Part shown: positions 6,266-14,446 of the stretch, in pieces | How positions within the stretch are numbered: position 1 is the first letter of the stretch | Layout of the letters: each line of letters starts with the position of its first letter | NCBI GenBank assembly: GCA_002397275.1 | Contig: DHAA01000077.1 | Span: 30,610-71,347 of the forward strand | DNA from: Thermacetogenium sp. UBA4966 | GTDB taxonomy: Bacteria > Bacillota > DSM-12270 > Thermacetogeniales > Thermacetogeniaceae | Length of the DNA stretch: 40,738 nucleotides | Direction: 5' to 3' | Position numbers and translations under genes: made by a program | Notes under the pieces: model-generated | What the model was told of the DNA's origin: nothing | What the model saw: only the letters and a program-made list of their open reading frames with translations | Database searches by the model: none

Positions 6266-7435
6266 TCAGCTTACCTGATGGTTGCGGAAGCTGCGGTATG
6301 TAAGGCAGATCACCGCTATGGAAATCAGTGTAAACAGCGTCAGCATCAGGTTCAGATAAAGCACAGGATGGCCGAAGATGTTATAAGCCTTGAACTGGTT
6401 GAAGAGGGGCAGCCCTCTCATCAGCACCGCGTAGCTGAATTCGTTTATCTTGGCGGCCCACCCGGATTTGATATAGAGAATACTGTTGATGAAGAGGGGT
6501 AAACCAAATATAGTGCCGCTGATAAAGAAAGAGCCGAGGCCTGATTTGCATAATGACGATATGAGAAGAGCAATCAGACCGAAAGCTAATGATCCATAGA
6601 GATGCACCGCTATCTGTCGCGGGACGTACTGCGCTACGGTCCAGGCGTAAGGGGAGTTCTCGTAGCGGAATAATTCCTGTAGTGTACTGCTTCCCCCTGC
6701 GAATCCCATGATTTTAAATTGAATGAGCAAATTTAGCAGGGTAAAGAACAGAGCGACAATCATAATATAAACGCCCGCGGCAAGTAACTTGGCGGTGATA
6801 ACCCCGCGTTTTCCATTCTTGCTGCTTAAGATCAGCGCATCCATATTGGTGGAGTATTCATCGGAAAAGACAGTGGAAACACCCAGAAGAATCATCACAC
6901 CTATAATAACCGTACCAAATATATTGATGAAATCGCTTGTCTCTCTCCATCCCCAGTTAAAGTAAATCCCGGGCGTTTTAATGTTTTTGACCATGGAGTA
7001 GTAGAGTTTTGCCTTTTTATATTCAAAATCATGCTGCCCTTTATTTTCCATTATTTTCAGGCGTTGTTCAAGGGCGTTGATCCGTGCGTCGTGGATCCTT
7101 GCCCTTTGATCTGCCTCTAATATATCATTAAACATAAGACCCTTACGGTTCATGGCAGCAGTTGGAGAGCCATAGCCATTATGTTGCTCAGCGTATTCAT
7201 CTAGGTATTCATCTATTTGCCTGATGCCGTCTTCGGCAAGCTTCACCTTTTCCGCTGTAACCGGTCCCTCATACTGCTGATAATATTCCTTATAAAAATC
7301 GTGCATATTTCCGTATACCATCTGCATCCCTCGAGAGGAAGTGAGAAATACTGCTATCAGTGAGAAAAACAACAGTGTTATATAAACGGTTTTTTTGCTG
7401 AATATTTTATATAGCTCTTGTTTCAAGAGTTCCAT
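6266..7435 (-). CDS. ABC-2-type transporter permease
   Basis: Membrane protein of 389 residues. The first membrane segment is at about 18-36, followed by an external domain of roughly 130 residues with coiled-coil character. Five further segments lie in the second half, and the protein ends with a short basic tail. This is the usual ABC-2 layout. It overlaps the ATPase gene upstream by 29 bp and is the last gene of the operon, so it is almost certainly the channel partner of that ATPase. By analogy with YxlG of the SigY operon it may export or confer tolerance to an envelope-active compound; the substrate is unknown. AGGAGGCGG precedes the ATG. Confidence 0.8.
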   Translation of the reverse strand: MELLKQELYKIFSKKTVYITLLFFSLIAVFLTSSRGMQMVYGNMHDFYKEYYQQYEGPVTAEKVKLAEDGIRQIDEYLDEYAEQHNGYGSPTAAMNRKGLMFNDILEADQRARIHDARINALEQRLKIMENKGQHDFEYKKAKLYYSMVKNIKTPGIYFNWGWRETSDFINIFGTVIIGVMILLGVSTVFSDEYSTNMDALILSSKNGKRGVITAKLLAAGVYIMIVALFFTLLNLLIQFKIMGFAGGSSTLQELFRYENSPYAWTVAQYVPRQIAVHLYGSLAFGLIALLISSLCKSGLGSFFISGTIFGLPLFINSILYIKSGWAAKINEFSYAVLMRGLPLFNQFKAYNIFGHPVLYLNLMLTLFTLISIAVICLTYRSFRNHQVS

Positions 7436-8306
7436 CTGTCTCCGCCTCCTCGTCGAAATAATACAGGTAAATATCCTCTATGCCGGGCTCAACCTGCACG
7501 GCGCCGGGAAGGGGTTTTTTCGCTGAAATGAGGCGCACCTCTATCTTTTCCTGTTTTCTCCGGATATTTCCCACTTTGTTTTTTTGTTTGATATCGTTTA
7601 AAGCCGCCTCCGGGATTTCCACCTGCCACACCTTTCCTTCGATTTCCTGTAGGATGTTTGTGGGTGTGTCTTTTTTTAACAAGAATCCCTTCTTGATCAG
7701 TATTACCTCTCTAGCGATGTGCTCGATATCGGAAACGATGTGTGTGGAAAAAATCACGATTCTGTCCCCTGATATTTCGGAGAGCAGGTTCCTGAAGCGG
7801 ATTCGTTCTTTAGGGTCCAACCCGGCGGTCGGTTCGTCCAGTATTAAAATATGGGGGTCGTTGAGGATGGCCTGAGCGATTCCCAGCCGCTGTTTCATGC
7901 CGCCGGAGAAGGCGCCGATCTTTCTCTTGCGTTCCTCCTGGAGGTTGACCATCTGCAGCACATCTTCCACCCGTTTCCCCGCCTGCTTTTTTTCTATACC
8001 CTTTAAGGCCGCGATATACATGAGGAATCTGTGGGCGGTGAAGTTTCTGTAAAAGCCAAATTCCTGGGGAAGATAGCCCAACAGATCCCGATAGCGGTCA
8101 TCCAGCAGATGAATATCCCTGCCGTCCAACAGGATGCGGCCGCTTGTCGGTTTTAAGATATCCACCATCATGCGCAGCAGCGTCGTTTTCCCGGAACCGT
8201 TGGGGCCGAGAAGTCCGTAAACGCCGCTTGTCAGTTCCACGGAAAAATCCTTAACCGCCCATTTATCCTTATACCGTTTGGAGATGCCTTCAATTGCCAG
8301 TTTCAA
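7407..8306 (-). CDS. ABC transporter ATP-binding protein (DrrA/YxlF-like)
   Basis: ATPase subunit of 299 residues with Walker A GPNGSGKTT (34-42), Q-loop Gln81, signature FSGGM (133-137), Walker B LILDEP (154-159) and H-loop His189. The C-terminal 90 residues form the extra domain common in drug/peptide exporters of this group. The frame is open to a TTG at 8324, but the TTG at 8306 has AAAGGAG eight bases upstream and gives the typical start MKLAIEGISKRY, so I chose it. It overlaps both neighbouring genes in the operon, indicating translational coupling. Confidence 0.88.
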   Translation of the reverse strand: MKLAIEGISKRYKDKWAVKDFSVELTSGVYGLLGPNGSGKTTLLRMMVDILKPTSGRILLDGRDIHLLDDRYRDLLGYLPQEFGFYRNFTAHRFLMYIAALKGIEKKQAGKRVEDVLQMVNLQEERKRKIGAFSGGMKQRLGIAQAILNDPHILILDEPTAGLDPKERIRFRNLLSEISGDRIVIFSTHIVSDIEHIAREVILIKKGFLLKKDTPTNILQEIEGKVWQVEIPEAALNDIKQKNKVGNIRRKQEKIEVRLISAKKPLPGAVQVEPGIEDIYLYYFDEEAETDGTLETRAI

Positions 8307-9114
8307 AAATTTTGCTCCTTTCAAAATAGTATCTGTTCATTATTTTTTTTATCTGGATGAGCATTGTCGCCAGACCGAGGATCAGCAGAGCCAGATAGGC
8401 CCCTAGGTGAGCATAGAGCAGTTTGTCGGTTACCTGGGGAATTGATAAAAGCGCCAGAGCGAAGACGACCCACAGACTGAGCATCGCTGTGACCGCATAC
8501 CCGCCTCTGATGCAGCCGGCTAACCATAGTGTAAGGCTTCCGATAACTGTCAGCGGTGTCAACCATAAGAGGGTGATCCTCCAGATGAGCATACCCGGTT
8601 CCACAGCGCTAAGGGCGCAGGCAAGCAGCGAATTTAAAACGATGCTGTACAGGCCGATGACAACGAGCCTGGAGAGCATCATTTCCTGCGGTGATACTTT
8701 GCAGGCCAGCTCAATTTCTAAGACCCTTTCATCTCTGCCTTTATATATTTCTAAAACTCCGACGAAAAAGGGGATAGGAGAGAGTAAAAGTATGGCGTTA
8801 CAGGGGTTATGGTCAGCCAAGATTGTGATCAGATAGCCCAGGATGAAGATAACGAGGCCGCTGATCCAGTAACCTTTACTGATAAATGTCAGATCAGATG
8901 CGGCATGGTGGAGCAGATGGCGAGTCCTTGCGCACAGCAGTTCAAAAGTATTTTTCTTTTGAGGAACATACTGGCTCAGGTCGTTGATCGTGGCTTCAAT
9001 CATACTCTCGCCGGGCAGCGGTACGGAATATTCTTTGAGCAGTCCCTGCAGTTCAATTAGCTCCCGGCTGCTCATCTGATCGGGAAGCTCAAAATCTATT
9101 TCCTGTTCTTGCAC
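8290..9114 (-). CDS. Six-TM protein, probable anti-sigma partner
   Basis: Protein of about 274 residues. A soluble N-terminal region of roughly 85 residues is followed by six hydrophobic segments. The family is not recognised. It is encoded directly after an ECF sigma gene and overlaps it. The cytoplasmic-length N terminus followed by a membrane domain is the arrangement expected for a membrane-bound anti-sigma factor. That role is inferred from position only. GTG 9114 is preferred because GGAGGTGA lies about five bases upstream; GTG 9123 is the alternative. It may also be part of the ABC exporter encoded next. Confidence 0.55.
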   Translation of the reverse strand: MQEQEIDFELPDQMSSRELIELQGLLKEYSVPLPGESMIEATINDLSQYVPQKKNTFELLCARTRHLLHHAASDLTFISKGYWISGLVIFILGYLITILADHNPCNAILLLSPIPFFVGVLEIYKGRDERVLEIELACKVSPQEMMLSRLVVIGLYSIVLNSLLACALSAVEPGMLIWRITLLWLTPLTVIGSLTLWLAGCIRGGYAVTAMLSLWVVFALALLSIPQVTDKLLYAHLGAYLALLILGLATMLIQIKKIMNRYYFERSKIFETGN

Positions 9115-9658
9115 AGTGTTCACCTCCGTTCAGCATATTTTTTAATTTCTCTAAACCCTGCTTTAGCCTGGATTTCACTGTGGACTCTTTGCTGCCGGTG
9201 ATCAGGGCGATCTCTTTGATCTTCAGATCATGGTAAAACCGCAGTATGATAGCTTCTCTTTGGTATTCAGGCAGTGCGATAATGCTTTCCCGTACTTCTT
9301 TTCTCTGTTGTTTCCGCAGAAAGATATCCCAAACATTGCCGCCGGCCTGAGCCAGATTCTCGGGCAGTTCAGTCCTCTGGCCGTCCTTGCGGAAATCACT
9401 GCTTTTATAGTGGTCTCTGCACCGGTTTACAGCTATCTTGAGCAGCCATCTGCCGAATTTGCCCTGCTTTTTGTAATTTTTGATGGACTTCATCATCTTG
9501 ATAAATATCTCCTGGGTCAGGTCACAGGCCAGGTGGTAGTTTCCCGTTTTCCTGTACACATAGGAGAAGATATTTTTGTAATGCCTTCTGACGAGAACAT
9601 CCATCGCTGCTTGACTTCCATGGAGTATTTCTTCAACCAACTCATCGTCTGTCGGCAA
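9089..9658 (-). CDS. ECF RNA polymerase sigma factor (SigY-like operon)
   Basis: Sigma-70 family protein of 189 residues with only regions 2 and 4. Region 2 (about 10-85) includes the YHLACDLTQEIFIKMMKSIK stretch, and region 4 (about 125-178) includes LPEYQREAIILRFYHDLKIK and an HTH. It should redirect RNA polymerase to its own operon and perhaps other envelope genes. The TTG start follows AAGGCGGTGA. Gene order (sigma, membrane protein, ABC ATPase, ABC permease) is that of the Bacillus SigY operon in outline. A 19-bp tandem repeat lies in its upstream region. Confidence 0.9.
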   Translation of the reverse strand: MPTDDELVEEILHGSQAAMDVLVRRHYKNIFSYVYRKTGNYHLACDLTQEIFIKMMKSIKNYKKQGKFGRWLLKIAVNRCRDHYKSSDFRKDGQRTELPENLAQAGGNVWDIFLRKQQRKEVRESIIALPEYQREAIILRFYHDLKIKEIALITGSKESTVKSRLKQGLEKLKNMLNGGEHCARTGNRF

Positions 9659-9690
9659 GTGATCACCGCCTTCTATCTATAATAACGAAA

Positions 9691-9728
9691 ATAAGAGTGA
9701 AAAAGATTTATAAGAGTGAAAAAGATTT
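9691..9728. repeat. 19-bp tandem repeat upstream of the sigma operon
   Basis: ATAAGAGTGAAAAAGATTT occurs twice head to tail (9691-9709 and 9710-9728), 33 to 70 bases upstream of the sigma start on its promoter side. Perfect tandem copies in a promoter region suggest a regulator or sigma binding array, or a recent slippage duplication. Confidence 0.75.
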
Positions 9729-9762
9729 ATATGAGGAAGGGGAAATGCCCCTAAAAGGGGGT

Positions 9763-9791
9763 GTGGCGCCGGGTATTGTCCGCGGCGCCAC
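9763..9791 (-). terminator. Hairpin separating the two sigma operons
   Basis: GTGGCGCCG (9763-9771) pairs perfectly with CGGCGCCAC (9783-9791). On the minus strand it is followed by ACACCCCCTTTTAGGGG, which contains a TTTT and a second small hairpin. It lies just after the last gene of the upstream sigma operon. Confidence 0.6.
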
Positions 9792-9855
9792 CTTATCTGT
9801 TTTCCTGTCGTATAGATTATAGATGGGGAGAACCGTCCTGGTACTCTGCGGCGAT

Positions 9856-10779
9856 CTACAATTGGCTGACTGAGAGATTACCGCTGTTCAAGACGATGTC
9901 CATGCTCCGTTCTCCGCTTCCCAGTTTAAGCTGAGCAAGCTTCTTGGCGTTTGCGTCATACTCGCCGTTCTCGCTTTTTGCTGTCGTTCCCGTCTCTTCC
10001 CAGGTGACGTTCCCGCCCAGGGAGCTGTTTTCATCAACAGCGGCTCTGATCGTCAGATTAGCCTGACGGGGAATGAATACCTGAACTTCGCCGCCGCCGG
10101 CGATTTTCCAGTCGCTGCCTACCTTATCTGTGTATATTCGCGTCGCGTATCTGTTATGCAGTTCCACATCGATATTCTCTGGGATGGAGACGATGTATTC
10201 GGTAGTGTGAATATTATCTGCCGCCGGCGGATTGAAGCTGATCTGCAGGGTTTTCCCGGATCTGCTGCTCACAATTTGGGCGCCGTTGTTCATCAGGTGC
10301 TGAGCTGCTTCCCGGGAAGCGGCTCTGGCCAGGGCATAGCTGTATGAGCTAATTTCGCTTGATTCACTGGTTTGTATCTTTAAATCAGAGAAGGGGGCGT
10401 CGATCACTATTTTTTCTATATCCGGCTCTACGGGAATTGTGCTGGGTCTGGTCTTCAGACGGTACTCCTGAGATGTCAGGTAATTGTTTATTTTTCCTGT
10501 AGCCCCGACGCCGTCGAGGCTGTAGAGGCCGAGGCCGCAGAAGACGATGGCCAGTATGATGAAGATGCTGAACAGGTCGTATTTGAGCGGCGAGCCTTTG
10601 TCTTTCATCCAACAGGAGAGGATCAGCACCTCCAGGCCGAGGATGACGAAAACCAGCGGCCACCACTTGACGACGGCATCATACACCGCTTTGCTGTTTA
10701 TTTTGGCGTAGAAGAGGCTTATCCCTGTACAGATCAGGACGAGCCCCATGGAAATAGTGCCTACTCTCCACTGCCGCAT
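9856..10779 (-). CDS. LiaF-like membrane protein with C-terminal adhesin-like domain
   Basis: Protein of 307 residues. Its N-terminal third holds three hydrophobic segments (about 8-26, 38-57 and 69-87) like the LiaF/DUF5668 membrane domain. The rest is a beta-rich external region resembling DUF4097/LiaF C-terminal repeats. Such proteins sense or dampen envelope-stress signalling in Firmicutes. It is the last gene of the sigma/anti-sigma operon and overlaps the preceding gene by 19 bp. A role as target or modulator of the sigma pathway is an inference from position. No catalytic motif is visible. Confidence 0.6.
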   Translation of the reverse strand: MRQWRVGTISMGLVLICTGISLFYAKINSKAVYDAVVKWWPLVFVILGLEVLILSCWMKDKGSPLKYDLFSIFIILAIVFCGLGLYSLDGVGATGKINNYLTSQEYRLKTRPSTIPVEPDIEKIVIDAPFSDLKIQTSESSEISSYSYALARAASREAAQHLMNNGAQIVSSRSGKTLQISFNPPAADNIHTTEYIVSIPENIDVELHNRYATRIYTDKVGSDWKIAGGGEVQVFIPRQANLTIRAAVDENSSLGGNVTWEETGTTAKSENGEYDANAKKLAQLKLGSGERSMDIVLNSGNLSVSQL

Positions 10780-11573
10780 TGCTCATCGCCGCCTTTCTCA
10801 TCGGAATCAGAATAATCTCTATGCAGAGCTGATTTTTCTTCTGTTTCAGCTTTCGAGCCTGCCAGGAGTTTCACCCCGCCGGCGATCAGGATCACAGCCA
10901 CAACAGCTGTCTGCAGGTAGCCATGGATTTCCTGGGGCAGCAGGGGTGTGATGTGCCTTTCCAGAATCACCAGGCATCCCAGGATAATCAATGACCAGCC
11001 CACAAGACGGGGATGGGTTTCCAGCCAGGCCCAGAGCGGCGATTGCTGCCGTTGTTCAACTTCCGCTGTTTCTACTCTCTGCAGTGCGTCAAACAGGCTG
11101 TAAAACCAGAGCACCGGCAGGATGAAGAGGAACATGCTTAAATTCAGCCAGCTCATCAGAAATGCGGTGAAAAAGAAAACCGACATTAATAAGGCGCCTT
11201 CTTTTAGGTAGCCCAGATACATATGCCCGGCGCCCGGTACCAGGGAGAAGGCGGCTGTGACCATCTTTTTGTTGTCGCCGAAGGCCCCTGTCTCTTCGCC
11301 GCACATTCCCTGCGCGCAGTCCTGGTGCCTGCGCATTTTATCGAGAAGGCTGAAAGCGTCGATCAGGGCGAAAAACCAGATCAGCGGCAGCGCAAAACCC
11401 AGGATAGCGAATAAGTCGCTTCCGGCAAGGGCGGACAGAGCGACCGTACCGAAGACGGCGCCGAACAACAGGGAGAAGAAAATCAGCGCCCGCTGGGGGA
11501 ATCCCAGGTACAGGTGGCTCAAACCGGGTATAAAAGACAAAATGAAGGTTGTGAATTTGCTTTTGTCGTTCAT
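10761..11573 (-). CDS. Multi-TM protein with duplicated TM2-like unit
   Basis: Membrane protein of 270 residues built from an internal duplication. PGLSHLYLGF near the N terminus and PGAGHMYLGY around residue 113 each begin a helical-hairpin unit ending in a WFFALIDAF or WFYSLFDAL segment. This PG-x-G-H-x-YLG pattern is typical of TM2-type modules. A further hydrophobic pair follows (about 195-240) and the C-terminal 35 residues are charged and cytoplasmic. The function is unknown. The start follows AAGGAGG, and the gene overlaps the anti-sigma stop by one base (TAATG), so translation is probably coupled. Confidence 0.65.
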   Translation of the reverse strand: MNDKSKFTTFILSFIPGLSHLYLGFPQRALIFFSLLFGAVFGTVALSALAGSDLFAILGFALPLIWFFALIDAFSLLDKMRRHQDCAQGMCGEETGAFGDNKKMVTAAFSLVPGAGHMYLGYLKEGALLMSVFFFTAFLMSWLNLSMFLFILPVLWFYSLFDALQRVETAEVEQRQQSPLWAWLETHPRLVGWSLIILGCLVILERHITPLLPQEIHGYLQTAVVAVILIAGGVKLLAGSKAETEEKSALHRDYSDSDEKGGDEQCGSGE

Positions 11574-12073
11574 TATCTTACCTCCTTTTGCTCCTCGTTT
11601 TCAAAGCGTATGAGCAGTTGATGCGTGCGGTCGACGATTTTCTTGGAAAATTGGATATCCAGTTTTTGTTCAATCTTATGGCTGTTTTGTTCTGTTGTGC
11701 CGGCGGCATTGGAATAACCCTTGACAAAGGTCTGAAACGCCCCTCCGCTCATCAAGGCGATGGTCAGTACCGCTGCGGCGGTATAGTAAAGCGCCAGGTT
11801 TTGGGCTCTTTTCGCTTGCCGGTTGGCGCCTTTGGCCGGCTTGAAATGCACGGCCTCCGGCCGCTCGCCGCTGATCATACCGATCACAGTATCGGTAAAG
11901 TCCGGGGGTATGGCCTTTTGCGCCCGCGCCGCGTCTTTCTCATCGAAGGAATTGAGAAAGAGATCCATGCATTTCGGGCATTTCAGCAGGTGTTCCTCCA
12001 TTAAACAGGATTCTGCCGCGGAACACTCGCCGTTTTTGAGCTTTTGCCATTCCTCTTCATTAAAGTGTTTCAT
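11573..12073 (-). CDS. Zinc-finger anti-sigma factor
   Basis: Protein of 166 residues. An N-terminal anti-sigma zinc motif His28-x3-Cys32-x2-Cys35 (HLLKCPKC) is followed by one membrane segment (about 91-113) and a short outside domain ending in a charged helix. It should hold the sigma factor encoded just upstream inactive at the membrane until a signal arrives. The sigma gene overlaps it by 14 bp. I chose ATG 12073, nine bases after a GGGGGG run; an in-frame TTG at 12082 lies within that run. The external domain is about 50 residues and has no recognised sensor fold. Confidence 0.85.
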   Translation of the reverse strand: MKHFNEEEWQKLKNGECSAAESCLMEEHLLKCPKCMDLFLNSFDEKDAARAQKAIPPDFTDTVIGMISGERPEAVHFKPAKGANRQAKRAQNLALYYTAAAVLTIALMSGGAFQTFVKGYSNAAGTTEQNSHKIEQKLDIQFSKKIVDRTHQLLIRFENEEQKEVR

Positions 12074-12623
12074 CAGATTCAACCCCCCATTCCTGCCGAA
12101 AGGTTTTACGAGCCCGGTAAAGCCGTGATTCCACTGTTCTGGGGCTTATTCCCTCTTCAAGAGCTATTTCCTGATAGCTTTTCTCTTCAAAGTAGAACTT
12201 ATAAAGCACTGATTTATAGATTGGCGGAAGCCGCAGAAGCACTTCCTTGACGCGAGTTTCCTTTTCTCTTTGCAGCAGCAGTTTCTCCAGCTCTCCGTCT
12301 CCGTCGCTAATCCTTCCCCATGCTGCCTCAGCGGTTTCCAATTGACAGAGCTGGAAGGGCTTCTTCCTTTTGTAATCGATAGCCTTGTTGGCGGCGATTC
12401 TGCCGATCCATCCCTTAAAGTTCTGCTGCCGGTATGAGGCAAGCGACCGGTAAACCTGAAGGAATACCTCCTGGGCGATGTCTTTGGCTGCTTCTTCGTC
12501 CCGGACAAAACTGAGTATAACGGCAAAAACGTATCCCTTATACTGTTCCACCAGCAGTGAAAAGGCATCTTGCTCACCGTCCAGGCAGCGCCGCACTAGA
12601 TTGTCGTTCATTGCATGGTTCAT
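12060..12623 (-). CDS. ECF RNA polymerase sigma factor
   Basis: Sigma-70 family protein of about 187 residues with region 2 (DEEAAKDIAQEVFLQVYRSL, then the WIGRIAANKAID stretch) and region 4 (LPPIYKSVLYKFYFEEKSYQ followed by an HTH). It heads an operon with a zinc-finger anti-sigma and two membrane proteins, the classic self-controlled ECF arrangement. The start is uncertain: ATG 12623 lies directly after GGAGGGG and ATG 12611 lies 12 bases after it. A GGAGGG followed by ATG-TAA at 12668-12663 forms a two-codon ORF in the leader. The promoter region contains the 40-bp sequence also found at the left end of the window. Confidence 0.9.
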   Translation of the reverse strand: MNHAMNDNLVRRCLDGEQDAFSLLVEQYKGYVFAVILSFVRDEEAAKDIAQEVFLQVYRSLASYRQQNFKGWIGRIAANKAIDYKRKKPFQLCQLETAEAAWGRISDGDGELEKLLLQREKETRVKEVLLRLPPIYKSVLYKFYFEEKSYQEIALEEGISPRTVESRLYRARKTFRQEWGVESDETL

Positions 12624-12695
12624 CCCCTCCAAACCACTGTCGCCCAGGACGTAGTAATATTTTTACATCGTATAGTTTCCCTCCTTCAAGAGCTC

Positions 12696-12735
12696 TTCAT
12701 AAATATAACGGATATCAAGGCCGGAAACACTGCAA
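12696..12735 (-). promoter_or_regulatory. Promoter/leader of the ECF sigma operon (second copy)
   Basis: Minus-strand copy of the 40-bp sequence at 58-97, two mismatches. It lies between the upstream terminator (12744-12779) and a GGAGGG, about 75 bases before the sigma start, where an autoregulated ECF promoter would be expected. Confidence 0.5.
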
Positions 12736-12743
12736 GACGGCTC

Positions 12744-12779
12744 GGAAAAAAGAAAAACCCGGGAAATAGTTTCCTCGGG
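12744..12779 (-). terminator. Strong intrinsic terminator, end of the feo unit
   Basis: On the minus strand CCCGAGGAAA, loop CTA, then TTTCCCGGG (one bulged base), followed by TTTTTCTTTTTT. It is placed between the feo operon and the sigma operon, both on the minus strand. Confidence 0.85.
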
Positions 12780-12935
12780 CTATTAAGAAAAGCATTGCGC
12801 AAGTAATTAAATTGATTTGCGTTGGCTGCACAGCCAACCTTGGGGGAGAAACTCATATCAAAATCTAATATAGAGTATAGCAGCCAGATGTTTCAGCCAT
12901 ATAAAAAAGTATTACAAATCTGTTACAAAAGCAGA

Positions 12936-13029
12936 TCAGGGGGACGGACGGTTCTCCTGATCCGATCGCCGACCGATCACCGGAGCCATCCCCATGATCG
13001 CGCGCAGCGCGCCGGAACCGTCCCCCTGA
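12936..13029. repeat. REP-like inverted repeat element
   Basis: TCAGGGGGACGG (12936-12947) and CCGTCCCCCTGA (13018-13029) are perfect 12-bp arms around about 70 bases that contain further stems (GATCAGG/CCTGATC, GCGCGC-AG-CGCGC). GGGGACGGTTCTCC-type arms are typical of REP elements mobilised by RAYT transposases in some Clostridia. It is directly followed by three TGAGCGTTC copies (13027, 13039, 13048). The gap 12633-13054 otherwise holds the GTTGGCT/AGCCAAC hairpin near 12823-12840 and the promoter and terminator listed. Confidence 0.65.
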
Positions 13030-13054
13030 GCGTTCCCCTGAGCGTTCTGAGCGT

Positions 13055-14446
13055 TCAGAAAAGGGAGGCCAGCTGGGCCGCGATCAGTGTGATCAGAATG
13101 GCTGTTCCCAGGGGCATTAATACGGATAAAACGGTCCATTTTATGCTCTTTGTCTCTTTGTAGATGGTCAGAATGGTGGTTCCGCAGGGATAGTGCAGCA
13201 GCGAAAAGAGCATCATGCACAGAGCGGTGAGCCAGGTCCAGCCGTTGTCCGCAAGAAGCGCCCTCAGGGCATGCAGGCTGTCTAGTTCCAGCATCGTACC
13301 GGATGAAAGATAACTCATGATCATGATCGGCAGCACGATCTCATTGGCAGGCAGCCCCAAGATAAAGGCCATCAGTATTATCCCGTCCAGGCCGAGCAGG
13401 CGGCCGAAGGGATCCAGCCAGCCGGCCAGATGGGCGATGACGCTCATGTCGCCGATATAGATATTGGCCAGGATCCAGGTGACAGCGCCCGCGGGCGCGG
13501 CCACCATTACCGCGCGCCCGAGAACGAAGATCGTCCTGTCCAGCAGCGAGCGGATGAGGATGCTCCCAACCTTGGGCTTGCGGTAGGGGGGCAGTTCCAG
13601 CGTAAAGAAGGAGGGAACCCCTTTTAAAATGGTTTTGGACAGCAGCCAGGAGATGAGCAGGGTGATCATCACGCCGACAAGAACGAGGGAAACAACTACG
13701 GCCGTGGCTGCCGCCGCACCGTAGGCGGAAGCCGCAAGGCCTCCCATAAAGATCATGGATAGCGTGATCAGGGTGGGGAAGCGGCCGTTGCAGGGAACAA
13801 AGTTATTGGTTAGGATGGCGATCAGCCGTTCCCGGGGAGATTCAATGATGCGGCAGGAGATCACGCCGGCCGCATTGCAGCCGAACCCCATGCACATGGT
13901 CAGCGCCTGTTTGCCGTGAGCGCAGGCTTTTTTGAAGCAGCGGTCCAGGTTAAAGGCCACGCGGGGGAGGTACCCCAGGTCTTCCAATAACGTGAACAAG
14001 GGGAAGAAAATAGCCATAGGGGGAAGCATCACCGACACGACCCAGGCCAACCCTCTGTACATCCCCAGCACCAGCACGCCGTGCAGCCAGGCAGGGGCGC
14101 CGGCCAGGGTAAAGAGTGTGGTGAGCTGGTCCTGAATCCGGAAGAGGAGCGCGGCCAATGCCTGTGACGGGTAATTGGCGCCGGTGACGGTCAGCCAGAG
14201 GACGGCGCCCAGCAGAGCAAGCATGATCGGGATGCCCAGCAGCCGGGAGGTGACCACATTATCGATCTTCCGGTCCAGTTCAGATTTATAGTTTTGTTCA
14301 TGGTTGATCACCCTTTCGGCGATCGCCTCCGCGCAGCTGTAAATGCTGCCGACAATGGAGTCCCGCATCTCCTGTTTCTCTTGGGGAGTTATCTCTTGAT
14401 CGATACCGGAAAGAAAAGAGGTGTGCGTAGGGTTCAGCGTGCCCAT
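13055..14446 (-). CDS. feoB: FeoB membrane domain (split ferrous iron transporter)
   Basis: Protein of 463 residues corresponding to the membrane half of FeoB. It has two Gate/nucleoside-recognition domains, with Cys-rich helices such as MCMGFGCNAAGV and NNFVPCNGRFPT, and about ten membrane segments. It forms the Fe(II) path across the inner membrane. The GTPase half is a separate gene just upstream. The two overlap by 13 bp, and this ORF has its own strong AAGGAGGGAG site inside the upstream coding sequence, seven bases before the ATG. The split is therefore a real gene organisation and not a sequencing frameshift. The last codon runs into a TGAGCGTTC repeat. Confidence 0.92.
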   Translation of the reverse strand: MGTLNPTHTSFLSGIDQEITPQEKQEMRDSIVGSIYSCAEAIAERVINHEQNYKSELDRKIDNVVTSRLLGIPIMLALLGAVLWLTVTGANYPSQALAALLFRIQDQLTTLFTLAGAPAWLHGVLVLGMYRGLAWVVSVMLPPMAIFFPLFTLLEDLGYLPRVAFNLDRCFKKACAHGKQALTMCMGFGCNAAGVISCRIIESPRERLIAILTNNFVPCNGRFPTLITLSMIFMGGLAASAYGAAAATAVVVSLVLVGVMITLLISWLLSKTILKGVPSFFTLELPPYRKPKVGSILIRSLLDRTIFVLGRAVMVAAPAGAVTWILANIYIGDMSVIAHLAGWLDPFGRLLGLDGIILMAFILGLPANEIVLPIMIMSYLSSGTMLELDSLHALRALLADNGWTWLTALCMMLFSLLHYPCGTTILTIYKETKSIKWTVLSVLMPLGTAILITLIAAQLASLF

